Shown: one piece after another, positions 25,541-38,109 of the stretch
How the letters are laid out: every line of letters begins with the position of its first letter
Position numbering within the stretch: position 1 is the first letter of the stretch
Assembly: GCA_973895155.1 (NCBI GenBank)
Contig: OZ316892.1
Span: 19,654,001 to 19,718,000 of the forward strand
DNA from: Marsupella aquatica
Taxonomy: Eukaryota > Marchantiophyta
Reading direction: 5' to 3'
Length of the DNA stretch: 64,000 nucleotides
Made by a program: the position numbers and the translations under genes
The notes under the pieces: generated by a model
Databases searched by the model: none
What the model saw: the letters and a program-made list of their open reading frames with translations, nothing else
What the model was told of the DNA's origin: nothing

Positions 25541-26547
25541 AGTCATTCCTCACCTACGGATGTCTTCAACGGAGTTTGCGACAACCATGCGTCTTCGTAT
25601 GGGCTTGCCCCATCCACTTCTTGTTGGTTTACCTCCTACTTGCACTTTGTGGGAAGCCTTGTGATGCCACAGGTGTCCATCTTCTTCGATGCAGTTTGGG
25701 CGGCGAAACCATTTTTGTTCACGACGCTGTGAGAGATGCGACTGCTCAGGTTCTCTCTGGCTCTTTGGTCTGCGCGCGGCGGGAGGTGGTGCTCGAGTTA
25801 CCTGGTCCTCCATCACAGCGGTTAAGGGTGGATCTTACCATGGTCCGTGACGGTCACCGTACTTTGGCAGATGTAGTGGTGGCAAACCCATTGCGCCAAG
25901 ACATCATTGGGACAGTGGCAACAACGGCAGGGGCAGCAGCATCACGAGCAGCAACAATGAAGGAGGCCAAATATGTTGCACGAGCTTCATCTGATAGCTT
26001 CCTGCCCCTTGCTCTTGAGATATTTGGGCGTCTCCATCATCAGTTCGACGGGCTTCTTCGCCAAGCTGCTCGGGATGTTCACGGCTGGATGGGTCCCACC
26101 GGGCCCCCGCTATCTGTTTTGACCACGCACTTTCGCCAACGCATTTCAGTCACCTTACAGCGTGCTCAAGCTCGGGCCGTCTATTGTCGATCTCTGACAG
26201 TGGGTGCTAGTGTGACTCCGCAGCGGCTAGCCCCCCTAGAGGACATTCCTGTCCCACTTGCCGATCTAGTTTCGACACTTGATGTAGACCACTAGCTTGT
26301 TGCCACATTTGCTAGGTATGATGAGGACCTCGGTCCATTTACGGTAGTTTTAGTTCCTCTTTCTTGGTTTTTAGGGGTTTCCTTTTGCTCACTTCTTTTA
26401 GTTCCTCTTTCGTGGTTATTAGTGTTTCCTTTTGCTCACTTCTTTTGCGTTTGGTTTTGTCCACTTGGGACCTCTCTTGTTTATTCTTTTGTACTCTATT
26501 TGGCCTTTTTCTGTAAAAAGTATGTGTATATTAATAAAAAAAAAAAC
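25522..26547 (+). pseudogene. 5'-truncated non-LTR retrotransposon, RLE-type C-terminus and poly(A)
   Basis: Only the end of the second ORF of a LINE is present. A segment with TMRLRMGLP leads into a zinc knuckle (CTLCG, then GVHLLRC), with a 1-nt frame change at about 25645 between them. It continues with a domain carrying VHDAVRDA, RVDLTM and DVVVANP, which resembles the restriction-like endonuclease end of R2-type elements; stop at 26293-26295. A 3' UTR with repeated TTTCCTTTTGCTCACTTCTTTT ends in a poly(A) run at 26537-26547. The layout is that of an aborted target-primed insertion. GC content is much higher than in the flanks. The family name is not recognised and the endonuclease assignment is by motif layout only. 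Confidence 0.75.
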
Positions 26548-26565
26548 TATATCTTACTTAAAACT

Positions 26566-26905
26566 CTATGGCTATCATGTGCATGGGAAAAACTGGTGAG
26601 ATGACTATAATGTATGTCGACTGTCCATGCAAGTTTTTGGTGATAATTTTTAAATATTTATGTTCAAAAAATATGGGCACCATGGCCCCACCACAACATA
26701 TGTGCATAGAAGATGGATGTGCATACAAAAAGACTGATGTGCACATAAAAGAGAATGATATATTATATATGATTATTAAAATGATAAGTTTTTTTTATCA
26801 TTTCATTAACCTTCAAAGAATATGAATAGAGAATATTCTTTGATAATATTTTTATTGTCCTCTTCCTATTCACGTTCAAAGAACGAGTAGTCGGGCCTAG
26901 TCATT
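26566..26905 (+). repeat. Dispersed repeat R2, copy 2
   Basis: It matches R2 copy 1 at 16.2-16.6 kb through ATGTATGTC, CACAACATATGTGCATAGAA, TTATTAAAATGAT, TTTCATTAACCTTCAAAGAA and TTCAAAGAACGAGTAGTC. The 18-mer ACTGGTGAGATGACTATA in it (26592-26609) also occurs at 25428-25445, left of the LINE, so the LINE may have landed in an R2 copy. Confidence 0.6.
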
Positions 26906-26949
26906 AAATAATTTCAACAATAACCTTAAAGCAACCACTCTGTAATCAA

Positions 26950-27256
26950 TTGAGTGGGGTTGGGTGGTCAGCTCAAGTGGCAAGTAGGTAAGGTCTCAAG
27001 TCCAATCCCTGTCCTGATTGTTCTGTTTTGGTATCAATTTTGCTGTAACCATATTATGTGCGTGGAACATAGATTTGCTCCATCGATTGCAAGCATGTTT
27101 AATGGGGTTTTTCTCTGCCTATAGGTAGCAATTTTTATTTTTATTTTGGGGGGTGAGGAAGGGGAAGGAAACTCTGCCCCAGACAACAAGTTGTGTGGCT
27201 TGTTCAGGGGCTGTTACTCTTCAATAAAACCCAAGTCACCTAACCAAAAAAGTGAT
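26950..27256 (+). mobile_element. Probable tRNA-derived SINE
   Basis: The start GGTGGTCAGCTCAAGTGGC resembles a Pol III box A, and CAAGTCCAATCCC about 35 nt later resembles box B. The unit ends in AATAAAACCC and a short A-rich tail near 27252. No target duplication is evident, so confidence is moderate. Confidence 0.5.
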
Positions 27257-27259
27257 TCA

Positions 27260-30200
27260 TGGAATCTATGAACATCACTTAATGATCCGTATGGTGAGTT
27301 ATTTTGAACCAAGAAATTTGACAGTTTCCCATCCTTGACTTTAGTACTAGGATGTTGCACACTTTCATGCTATGGTTTCCCATGTCGCATACTCAGCAAG
27401 GAGTGCATGTATGCTGTTCCAGGCTGTTGCACTACTGGGTTTGGAAGACAATAATCATGGAGATTGTCTTCAATCACACTTGCATGTTCCTTCATTGAGA
27501 GTAGTTCCTGCTCACCCATGTCATTTAAACATGGGTGAAATGGCTTATATTGGTGTTTTTGGAAAACAATATAGAGATTGTCTCCAGGTCACACAGTTTG
27601 GGGTAGAAAATCCTATAGTAAAAATTCTGCTGAGCAGACTTTGGTTAAAATGCCTTACTGTAGTCACGGTTCACCGAGTTTGGTCTAGTATCCAAAATCT
27701 CACTTTAAAGGAACCTCTGCAAGAACATCTTGTACTCAAGAAGAGGGGGTGTGTAAAGCATATCCCTCTGTTTGTGAAACTTAGAAAACAAACTTACAAT
27801 ACAAGTTTATGGAATATGCTAAGTATTTTTATATGCGTTCCTACATAATTGAAAGTCAAGTTTTTGCGCAGGGCATACTGATGCCCCTACCTTTTGAAAA
27901 ACAGTCAATGTAAGTAACCATACGATAGTCTTGCCGTTGAAAAGGCTATTCTAGTCCTCACAAACAAGAGGAAGTGAATTGACTAGCGAATAATATTAAA
28001 TAATGCGAAGTCTCCTTTTCAAACAGAGGCGTAGAAACGCCGCCAAAAAGCTCCAAAGGAGGAGTTGTGATGGGGGTCCCATGGAAGAGGATGGCAAAGT
28101 TCGCTCGAAATGCCCGATAAAAAGCATTGTAAGGGTCTTCTGGCAAAACTAACTGATGACAAACGTCGGCGACGACGACAAACGAAAACGACAGACAGGA
28201 AAATCACGAGAGCGGAGACCCGTCTCTTTTGTCTCGATGCCCACTACTCTCCCACGTGACTACGGCATATACCCGTCGCGAATGAAAACCACGGACGCCT
28301 ACACAGCAAAGCCATCCCGTCAGGTGAGGCCTCCGTAAAATTTCTTTCTCCTGTTCTCCAAGTGAAATACGCCTCGTTAATAATCAGTTACCCCGGTCCC
28401 AGAGCCGACCCGGGTAAAAGGTCGCTGTGCAGATCCAGAGGGCCCCATCCTCGCTTGCCAAGTGTCTTGGCGAGTTCTCGAGCAGTCCTCAACCTTATTG
28501 CATGCGTTTGCAGAGCATGACAAGTGGAATTCGCCGAAAAGGCCGCATGGTATGTCGCAAGGCTCCCTCCTTCTCTGGATCTCTCCCGACCCCAACTCCC
28601 AAAGTCACAGACTAGTCAGCATGCATGGTTGATGGATGTCATCCATGCTCCCCAGTGAAATGATGGGTACGGATACGCACGGTCCCCTCCAATTGCGGCG
28701 AGGTTGCAGGACTGTTACATTCGTACTCATGTCAGGCACTACTGTCAGGCTGATGGTCGCTAGACGTACGATGCTGTTCTTTTACAGCACCGGTACGGAA
28801 GGTTACAATGACCCAGACCCTTGTGCTTTGGCCCATGGTCAGGAGGAAAAGGAAAACAACGAACCTCCAGTAATCGCACCGGGAGATTGTGCTGAATTAC
28901 ACCGGGCTAGTGTGTGACGCTACGGTGCATGAAACACCAGACCCGATGTGTAAATAATAACATTGCGCAACGATGCGACATGGCGAGTGATGGACGAATC
29001 CTGGAGAGGGATGGCAAATTACAAGATGCAGAATTATTGTTTATTTTTATTTTTATGGCGTTTTGAGGCGTCGCTGGAATCGTCGTTTGCGTGCCCGCGT
29101 ATAGGGATTACCGGGCCACCGGGGTGCTGCGGTCCGAACGAGGGGTCAACGAACCCCGAGAGGGTGAGGTGTCAAGGCCTTACTTGCGAACGAAGCAGAA
29201 AAGGAGTAGCTGAGTTAAAGTAAGGTCAAAGGTCGGTTACTTTTGTTTGGGAGTGATTTCATGAGAAGAATCTTTGTGAACGTTGTACTGTCGTCCAGTC
29301 GACTGTGAAGTTTACTTGACGATTGAGTAAACTTAGTTGCCAGCAGGAAGATGGAAGTCCCGATATTAATATTGTCCTGTATTTCTGTCGTTCTGGAAAG
29401 ACAAGGCGACCTGAGGCTACGGTGTTCGAAATGTTGTGGGGAGTTTTTTCCAGAAAAAGAGTCTAAAGAGAGAAAATATTCAATATTTCACAAGAAAAAT
29501 ACAAATACCCCAACTTATTTTGTAGGATACCCTAAAGTGTAATTTTCACGCATTTGAAGTAATTTGAAATAATTTCTCACTCACTTCAGTAATTCAACAA
29601 AAACATTTTGAACATTATCATGTGATACATAATATCATTCACACATGAATTATGTTTTTAAAATATTCTAACAAAATTGATATTTTTTCTCCACTTTTTG
29701 AAATTCAAAAACTATTTCATCCTTCATTTTTGTATACAATATTTTGAAACTTTTCAATCCTTGAAATCACAAGAATTCTACTCATGAGTGAAAACTCACA
29801 AAATATTTCCTACACCGAACAAAAAAAATTCAAAGAGCAAAACATAACATTCAATCAGAGAGTTGGAGAGTAAAACACATTTATATACCAAATCAATGAA
29901 GAAGCAAAAAAAGTTGACCAAAATAAATCATCTTGAAAAGTGTGAATGTTTTTTTTCTCTCCTTACATAGTTGTTTTTTCTCTGTAAGGTTCCGTAAAGT
30001 GAAAATTTCTCCCCTTATCTACAAGCCAACCAGAAATGTCCAACTGTCCAACTGTACTTTTTGTTGGCTCGAAGACATGGGGAGAAAATTTGTACTTTAC
30101 TCAGCCAATACTTTTAAGTTTCAAGGAAAGAAGAGGCCAACCTGAAGGATTAGGTTAGTCATCTGGGAAGAATGTTGTTACTCCATATCTACAAGTTCCA

Positions 30201-30550
30201 ACCATGGCCAAGTAAGTCTGCATGTTGGTTCAACTCCTCCATTGATAGATTTACTCTTCCCAATGGATTTGACTGGTCTATCATTGGGACATGGGCCTTG
30301 ATCACAACAGACAAGCACCTCCTTCTTGCCTTCTATTTTTATGAAATTTATTAGTCCACTCTAATTGAGATAGGGAGTATATCATTCTGAGGTGGGTGGG
30401 ATCCTCAAAGGACAAATCGTGCATCCCTCAATGGCAAAATTAGAGATGTTATGGAGCAACTAGAGGCCTGGTGTTGAATGCTGAACAAACAATTACCCCC
30501 AAATGTTGACATGCTTAAAGTTACTAATTATATAGGTCTACAAGTCCTTT
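27260..30550. other. Unassigned intergenic sequence
   Basis: Three textures are seen: 27.3-28.0 kb mixed; 28.0-29.3 kb GC-richer, with short unrecognised open frames (28156-28338, 28636-28917); and 29.5-30.0 kb very AT-rich. The 158-codon frame at 27372-27848 has no recognisable domain. Confidence 0.4.
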
Positions 30551-30556
30551 ATACCT

Positions 30557-30746
30557 CTGCATCCTTCAATGCTTGTCTTTTGGATTGGAAAATATTGGGC
30601 ATCCAAGCACAGGATAGTATTGGGCTTAAAAGTGTCTTTCTTGTTGAATCATGATGAAAATGTTTATGTCTGTGCATCCTGCAATGCTTGTCTTTTGGAC
30701 AATATTGGCCTTAGAAGTGCCTTTCTTGTTGAATCATGATGAAACT
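30557..30746 (+). repeat. Local direct duplication
   Basis: CAATGCTTGTCTTTTGGA and CTTTCTTGTTGAATCATGAT each occur twice in the same order (from about 30569 and 30686). The first copy has an internal insertion. Confidence 0.7.
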
Positions 30747-31976
30747 GCAAGTACTCCTCAAGGTTTAAGAGCTGACAGTTTATTTCTTTGCAAGTTCTAC
30801 AAAAACACTCTTGTGCCACTACTTTCAATGGAACGTTAATATATTTACTAATGTGTCAAAAGTATTTTGAACTGCCTCTTTGATAGAAGTTTTGGGATTC
30901 AAAATGATCAATTCCATCCAGGCTATGATAGAGACATTATTGTGAAGTTTGAACAGTCCAAAGTCTTTACCAACCATTACACAAGATAGATTAATAAATA
31001 GCAATTTCTGTCAACTTTGAAATGAACTCTCAATCACATTACTTAAAATCAAAGTACATTGTGTTGCCTCCAAACTCAAAGATAAGTAATTTTTGCCTTA
31101 AATACTAATTCTTGATGATTAGCAAGCTAGATAAAAAATAACTATTGGAGGCTGTCTGGTATCCAACAATGTTTTCTTTTGTGATCCTTCCAAGCCATTG
31201 CATTTCTATCGTCTCTTGTAGAGTGTATAACCTGAAAATCCTGAAAAAACAACATGAAATATATTCACATTAATGATACTGAGAAAAAACAATACGAGTT
31301 TCCACAATACAATAACACATGCAACGGTTGAAAAATTACCTTTGTTGAATCTTATCAGAAGATAATAATCCTTATAACTTGCCGTAGGCGGTGTTGAAAC
31401 TAGCCATGACCAACTTGGAGTGCATCACTTCCACATTTGGATATGCAGGAATATCAATTTGTTTAGAACAGGTGGATGCAATAGGCAAAGAGCTCGAAGG
31501 TCGACTAGGGCTAAAATTCACATGACATATTGTACCTGCATTGTATTTCTCATCTGTAATAAAGAAAATTGACCAATTGCTTCTTGAAATAAGTCTTTCA
31601 ATGCTGGTGGAAAATCTATTGAATATCTGACCCTTGACAAAAACTCTCTATTTGTGATTCCTTGTTGCGCACTGAAAAATGCTTGCATGGCTTTCACAGA
31701 GACGTCTTTAAATGTACTTGTCAACACAAGCTTCTTTTCAGCCTCGTTAATGAAGGGAGATGCCATCACAGTCTTCGCCAATGAGAAGAATCCGTCATGA
31801 AGTAGTGCACCAACCATGCTGCAAGCTCCAAATAGAGTCTCATATATGATATCTGCATACAATTTTGTAGTTGCTTTCTGAAATGCTTCAGTTGACCAGT
31901 TTGGGTCAAGTGTTACAACCCTGCAATAATATTCAGGCATTATATCCTCCATGCTGTCAATGAGACCCTCTCTTGA

Positions 31977-32124
31977 TTCTTCTGGAACATTAATCAAAGA
32001 CTGCATGAAACCATACCTGCAATAAAAAGTCTGATCATTACCTATAAAATTTCTTCTGGAGCATTAATCAAAGACTGCATGAAACCATACCTGCAATAAA
32101 AAGTCTGATCATTACCTATAAAAT
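31977..32124 (+). repeat. 74-bp tandem duplication over a splice acceptor
   Basis: Two nearly identical 74-bp units, sharing ATTAATCAAAGACTGCATGA and CTGCAATAAAAAGTCTGATC, lie side by side. Each contains the acceptor and the first bases of the last HECT exon. Use of the outer acceptor (32090) would add 74 nt and shift the frame. Confidence 0.85.
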
Positions 32125-35100
32125 TAAGATCACAGTATAAAATGAGAAGACAATAATATCATAGAAATAATGTATAACAAAAAAGTGCACGGTTCCCACT
32201 AGGTACATTTACATACCATGTTGGTCGAACAGCTCGAAAATCTTCTATATAAATTGATCGTTTTGTTTTTTCTTATTGCACTTGCATGTAAATATCTTCA
32301 CGGGAGGGACATTTACCCATGGCATGAGCAATTGTGGCCATTGTGATTGGACGATGAACTTGTTTCTTTTTCAATATGAGAAGAAACATGAGTTGACCAA
32401 CAAGTTGAACCTGATGGAATATGACAAGTAAAAACCTAGTTAAAATCAATAACATTAAAAAAATTGAAGCAATGATATAAACCACTGAAACAGTTTGGAA
32501 CACTACAATTGAATAATATTTTAAAAACTTTACATTGTTATTTATGACTTACATCTTTCTTGGAGATTTCTGTAAACTGTTTTTTGGAATTAAGATGATG
32601 AAGTCCGCCACATCCCTCTGTGAAAACTGCATGGAATTCCTGCATTGCATAAATATGTTAATTATGATTCAAGGTTGAATTGCATGACTAGTCCCCAGAC
32701 TAGTCTTGAACAAAATTATTGATTCATGATCAAGAAAACTTACTGCACTTCCACTAAATAGAGTCTTCCAAGCCCCTGTCAACAATCTACTTGTGACACC
32801 CCCTGCATCTACAGTTTCAGATTCCTCCAGTGTTACTTCTCCACTATGTGTTGTGTAGATTAACTTTGCTGCAAAATCTCCAAATATCTCTTGTCTTCTC
32901 AAGGCTTCTTGGCACATCTTTCGAATAGCAGTTAACTCATCACCGTCATAAAATTGCACAAACAAAATAAAGTTATTTAGATGTATAAACTTAAATGCAA
33001 AATGACATTAAATACAACAAGGCTATAGATAAGTATGAACATTTTCAAGACCGGGTTTCTTTTGTTTCTACATTACCCTGAATTCGAATTTGGGGAACCT
33101 GCCTATAGAGTTTCCGAAAGTGAGAAAGTCCAATGTCAGAAATCTGATGGACCCTTAACAAGTATTTTGTCCTTTCAGTTTCTTTTTTGGCTTCAATGTA
33201 CATATTTTCACAACTTGTAAGCGTCGGTTCTTCAAGCTGACATTTTCCAATCCATTCAATGTATTCGTCGCGCAGAGAGATAATGCGGGCTTCTGAAAAT
33301 TTCCCTTTCCCGTATGATGGAGTAAGCAAATAATCTCTGAAATAATGCTCAACAATCCACAGCATGTTGTTAAATTCAACAATGAAAACTATTCACTTTA
33401 AATTTACAAAATCATAATTTTAATGGAATGCATTCAGCTCACTGCATCTGATGAAAATGAACACTGAAATAAACATGTCAACCATTAATTACCTGAAGAT
33501 TTGTAATGATCTGTCCAAATCTTTTTGAACAAACTCAGGAACAAGATTGGGTATGAGTTTTTGCAATTGTTCCCACATGTGCCACCTTGGAATGGCTGCT
33601 GCCTCAAAATAGTATCCAAAGTCATACTTGGTATACGAACTTAGGCCTTCTAAACCATTTGACACTGGTGTAACAAAATCTTCCAGCATTGCATCTGATA
33701 ATCCCAATTTTGCTTCTCTTCGATGTTGAAGGAATTCCAGATCTGCACAAGCAACTGTAGCATCCATTTTATTGCGTTCCTCTACTAAAACGGCATCAAA
33801 ATTTTCCCAAAAGATTGCCATGGCTTGATTTGGTGCTTGATCCACAGGCAACTTTATGCCTTTATCCAATTTTTGAAGCCGCTCTTGTGCTGCACAATAC
33901 GCATCTAGCAGGGCTGATGTCTCTGTCTCACTTGTTATAAGATCGTCCTCAAATCGGTCATTCTCGGGTGTGCCTGTACAATCACAAAATAGTTCTAAAA
34001 ATATTCAACCATCCACTCAAGCCTACATATTATAAGAATCAATCCAAACCCGAATCAAAATCCTTAACTCTAAATCCTGAACCCTAATCAACACACAATT
34101 CTGACATTTTCACTTACCTCTTTGTAGTAATCTTGATTGTCTTTCAATAACCTCTTCATTTTCCAATATAATGGGACTATGAACAGTCCCTACAAGGCTT
34201 ACTTCATTCTCATGTCTTGAAGATCCAAAGACTAGGGCTCCTTGTGCAGGTATAGCTTCGTTCAAAACACCTCTGGTTCTTGAAGTTTGAAATGAATGAG
34301 CTCGTAAAGGTAAAGTTGGCAGTAATAATGCACCTGTATCATGTTTCACAATTACCCAACACATTAGGGTTGGATTGTCAGATTGCTGTCACTCACATAG
34401 CCACTCTGTACCCTTTTTAATATATATTATGATTTCATGGCAGCACTGTTAACCTAATAACGCCTTACTGTAGACATCTTGAAAAGCCTTACATACTACA
34501 GTAAAGCATCTCAAAGCTTGGTATCCAGATTGAGCTTCGGCCATAACTATAACTCAAGACTTAGATATATAGAAACTTTACAAAAGTTGTATGAGGTCAG
34601 GCAAGGGAATCCACATGAAGAGACCAGAGCATCTAATGGAGAGCAATAGAGCAATAATTAGCACGCTGAGAAAAGCAAAATAATGTCTTGACAATTCCTT
34701 ATACAAAAGTTGACCAAAAGACCGATGACTTAGTATGCCAATGATTTACCATTTAATTACTCTACTCTCCTAAATGCAGGTGTACATTATGATCAGAACT
34801 GTGATGAGTGCGATATGATTTCATTTTACTCAGCAGAACTAAAGAATGTTTTTTGCTTCAAAGCTTTGGCTGGCTGCACACAAGCCTATGATGCTAGACA
34901 CTCCATTTGTTCCTCATACTAATCAGCATTGATGGAAAATACCATGGCTGCTATGGCTTGAAGTGTGTACTAAGGGTCTTCCTCTTGAGCTAAGAAAACA
35001 TGTACAAACTTGCTTCAACACGCTTGCAATAAAAAACTCATTGGTCGGTAGTCGATCTTGAAGTGGCCAAACTTTCAAGATTCCCCAATGCTTTCATCAG

Positions 35101-36892
35101 TTAATTGTTTTGTTGCACTAAAATGCAAAAGAAGGAAACACCTGAAGCGGGATTGGGACCACAAGTAAGCTTTGGAGCATCAATCACCCCACAACAAGGC
35201 AGACAAACAGAACACCACCAGAAGCGCACAACAAAAACCATGTTGGTCAAAAATTGAGGGGATGCGGTACAAAATGCACAACCAAGAAGAGCAATCATTT
35301 GCAGCCCATAGCCTCATTCAGAACATGCTTTCATAGATCTTACATATGCATGCTGTGCAATACTAGTTTCATAGGTACACCTACAAACTAACCCCCACCC
35401 ATGCTAACATGTAAGAAATTGAATAATTATTAAACTAAAGTGATCTATGGCCAAGGAAACTCAAAGGATGCACGTACTTGAGTCACCATGGGGTGAAGAC
35501 GAGCTGTCATTGGGCTGGGTTTGAAACTCAGAAGTCGAAGGGTTTCCCAATTGAGGTGACGAGCTCGTTAATGGAGATGACAAATTAGAGGATCTTCTTG
35601 ACAGATTTTGCGGGGCTTCAAACCAGAACAATGCAATAAGCAATTAGATACCTAATTTGATCAATTACATAGAAGCTACACTGTATAATCCATAAAGCTT
35701 CATGGTGTATTTTTCACATCAATGGAGCTAGAAATGATTTACCTGTTACTCAATATTACTTGTGCATCGATCAAGACAAATGAAGTTGATATCCTTACCT
35801 GTCAAAGTTATTGTGGGGTCGTGCAAGTTTTCTGTCTCCTCAATCCCTTCAGACTCAGAAGCTGCAAAGCTCGAGTTTGAGCTCTCTCTTTGAGTGTTAG
35901 AATTCCATGACTGTGAAGGACTTTGCACATGTTCTGTTTCATTTTCAAATGCCCGACGATGCTCTGTCGTTGGAGAATCTTCTGAATAGACAAAAGTTTC
36001 AATTAATATGCAAATCATATCCAAAGACTTGCTGGGAAAGAGCAGAAAAATGTCATAATCTAAGAATCTAGTAACAATGATGACAAAAATGTTTGCTTGC
36101 TTTACCTGAACGTGCAGTCGAGTGACCATGGATATTTCGTCTGGTATCTCGTTTACGTCGACGTGTTCCTTGTGAAGGCACAATAATTGTTGCACCTGAA
36201 CAACCAGCCGCCTCAACATGGTAATGTCTTATTTGTTGTGGCGTCATTTGACAAGAGGGGTCTGGAATGTATACTACTTTATCAAACCGAGACACGTTTC
36301 TCCATTCGGTGTCCCCCGATAGAAAATATGAATCTAGTGTTGCACCACCTAGTTTGTCCAGGTCGTCTTTGTGTTGCCCAACATTTGTCATTCTCAAAAA
36401 GCATCCTGATATGTCAGCGTAACCAGTATTTTGGGCCCATTCTTGAGATGCCACAATTTCCCGAATATGCCACTGAGCAGTATTTTCCCGGAATTGACCT
36501 CCATCATAGACACCACCCCAAGGCGTTGACCCAGGTAGACTAACATATATTGGAGGCCTGAATTTTTTCACTCTTCGCATGTAGCAACTCTGATTGCCTG
36601 TGTCCACTTGTTGTGCCTCCCAAATTTGTTGAGGACAATATATAGCACGACTCACTGGTTTATCATAATTCCTTCGATTGCAAATTATTGGAGGAGGTCT
36701 CGCAATCATCTGTCTCCTTCCTCTGTTTGCCCCACCTCCACCTCTGTTCCCTCCACCTCCACGTCTATTTGATCCACGTCCAGATTCTCCTTCAGGTTGA
36801 TAATTGTATTGGTGATACGAGGTTGGGAATGTTGGAAATTCATATAGTGGAAGTGTCACTGGCTCAGTAGTTTCTCGAGGACCCGATTGTGT

Positions 36893-36906
36893 ACTAGGTT
36901 CCTAGT
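36893..36906. repeat. Palindrome at the HECT frameshift
   Basis: ACTAGGTTCCTAGT is a 6-bp perfect inverted repeat with a 2-nt spacer. It coincides with the only place where the two open frames of the first HECT exon can be joined. Confidence 0.8.
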
Positions 36907-36986
36907 GGGATCATCCTTGAATTTCTGTTGTATCCTTGGACAGGGTTTCTCTGACGAGGATCTCGACTATCAGTAGGTTCATCCAT

Positions 36987-37930
36987 ATTGCAATTCTGAA
37001 TGCAACGCAAGATTGAAACCCAAGATCCAAATGGCCAAGAACCTGAGGCTCTGCTCTAGTTCATTACTACTTTTGCGAACAGAGTGCAAAGTGTCGAGCT
37101 CAAAGGTAGATATCACCGAGTAGTACAAATTATCTTATATTATGAGCAGAAAGTAATAGATGTTGTTAGAGTACAGCCGCCATTTCAAGAATTTGGTGAA
37201 CATTAGTATCACATTAACTTCCAGTACATATCATATTTGTTAACAATCATCTCATCATAATGAAGACTAGCTACCGCAGCTCTTTTTAGTAGCTCTTTTT
37301 AGCCCTCGGATACATAATTGCCAAAAGCGGGTTACCGTATTTCTTATTTTCTTTAGAAGACACTGCTACGCATGTAAGATGATTGAACTATTGTAAACTA
37401 TAGTATTGTAGCTAGTAGTACACTCCAAACTATTCAAAGTTAGAGACATGCATGAAAGAAATAAGTATTTTAAAATTGTGTCGATTATTAAGGTCCAATT
37501 AGAGACATGCAAAATTTATAATTAACAGGAACTTTACATGTCACCAAACAATTATGTTTGTTGGATTTGACTTGTCAATGGTGAAGAGTGGGCATCGTGA
37601 CTTATTCCCCAAGTGAAGGTTGGAAAAACTAGTGTGAAGAATATGATTGGTTCATGTGCACGAATGATACATATTTTTTGGTGCCAAATTCCAATAGAAA
37701 GTTTGATAGTAAACGTGGCAATAACTATTACAAAAAAATCCCTACCATTGATATCTATTGATGAATGGTCAGTAATTTGTAACATTGGTTAGTATGCATG
37801 AATTTAATTGTAAAAAACAAACATGATGTGGTAGCTTGTGTGAGAGTTATAACGCATGTGGGATTCATGCCATTTGCCACTTGCAAAATGACAATTAATG
37901 CTTGTGACAAATTGGGTTGAGCCTCTTATG
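36987..37930. other. Spacer between the divergent transposon genes, left part
   Basis: AT-rich and non-coding. It should contain the promoter of the minus-strand HECT gene, but no clear TATA box or repeat stands out. Confidence 0.35.
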
Positions 37931-37934
37931 GGAT

Positions 37935-38075
37935 TCAGGGAGACGCTTCAATGATTTGTCATTCAATGCACCTCGATTCTCCCCCACATCGGGAAATACC
38001 TAATGCTCTCTCCCCATTTTTGTGGCCCCGTTCAGTCTTGTGAAGGGCACAGATTCTGGAGGAGAATCTAATGCT
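37935..38075 (+). repeat. Dispersed repeat R1, copy 3
   Basis: ATTCAGGGAGACG, TTGTCATTCAATGCACCTCG and ATTCTCCCCCA match copy 4 almost exactly, and GGGCACAGATT follows in both. It is shorter than copies 1 and 2 and diverges toward its end. Confidence 0.65.
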
Positions 38076-38109
38076 CGATTGTTTTAACTAGGCTATTATA
38101 ACTGAATGT

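Larger units (their letters stand above)
31372..36986 (-). pseudogene. HECT-domain E3 ubiquitin ligase-like gene, 11 exons, frameshifted
   Basis: Proposed exons (minus strand): 36986-36106, 35981-35799, 35615-35478, 34333-34118, 33973-33493, 33336-33077, about 32966-32744, 32639-32553, 32410-32317, 32244-32217 and 32016-31372. All but the exon 7 acceptor have GT-AG sites with matching phase. The product would be about 1,080 aa: an N-terminal RGG/Gly-rich stretch, a conserved domain of unknown type (PIYVSLPGSTPWGGVYDGG region), a Ser-rich linker, a helical region, then a HECT domain. HECT marks are VDAGGVTSRLL with TEGCGGLHH in the N-lobe and LPIASTCSKQIDIPAYP at the C-terminus; the Cys of STC is the expected thioester residue. 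HECT enzymes pass ubiquitin to substrates via that Cys. Breaks: a 1-nt frame change at about 36894-36902 and another at about 31565-31575, so this copy probably makes no full protein. The RGG part suggests nucleic-acid binding (inference). Confidence 0.7.

Noticed and set aside
25550-25816. Minus-strand 88-codon frame over the LINE
   Set aside because: It is antisense to the LINE zinc-knuckle and endonuclease-like region, which explains the open frame.
27372-27848. 158-codon plus-strand frame
   Set aside because: No domain similarity, and composition like its non-coding surroundings; length alone is not enough.
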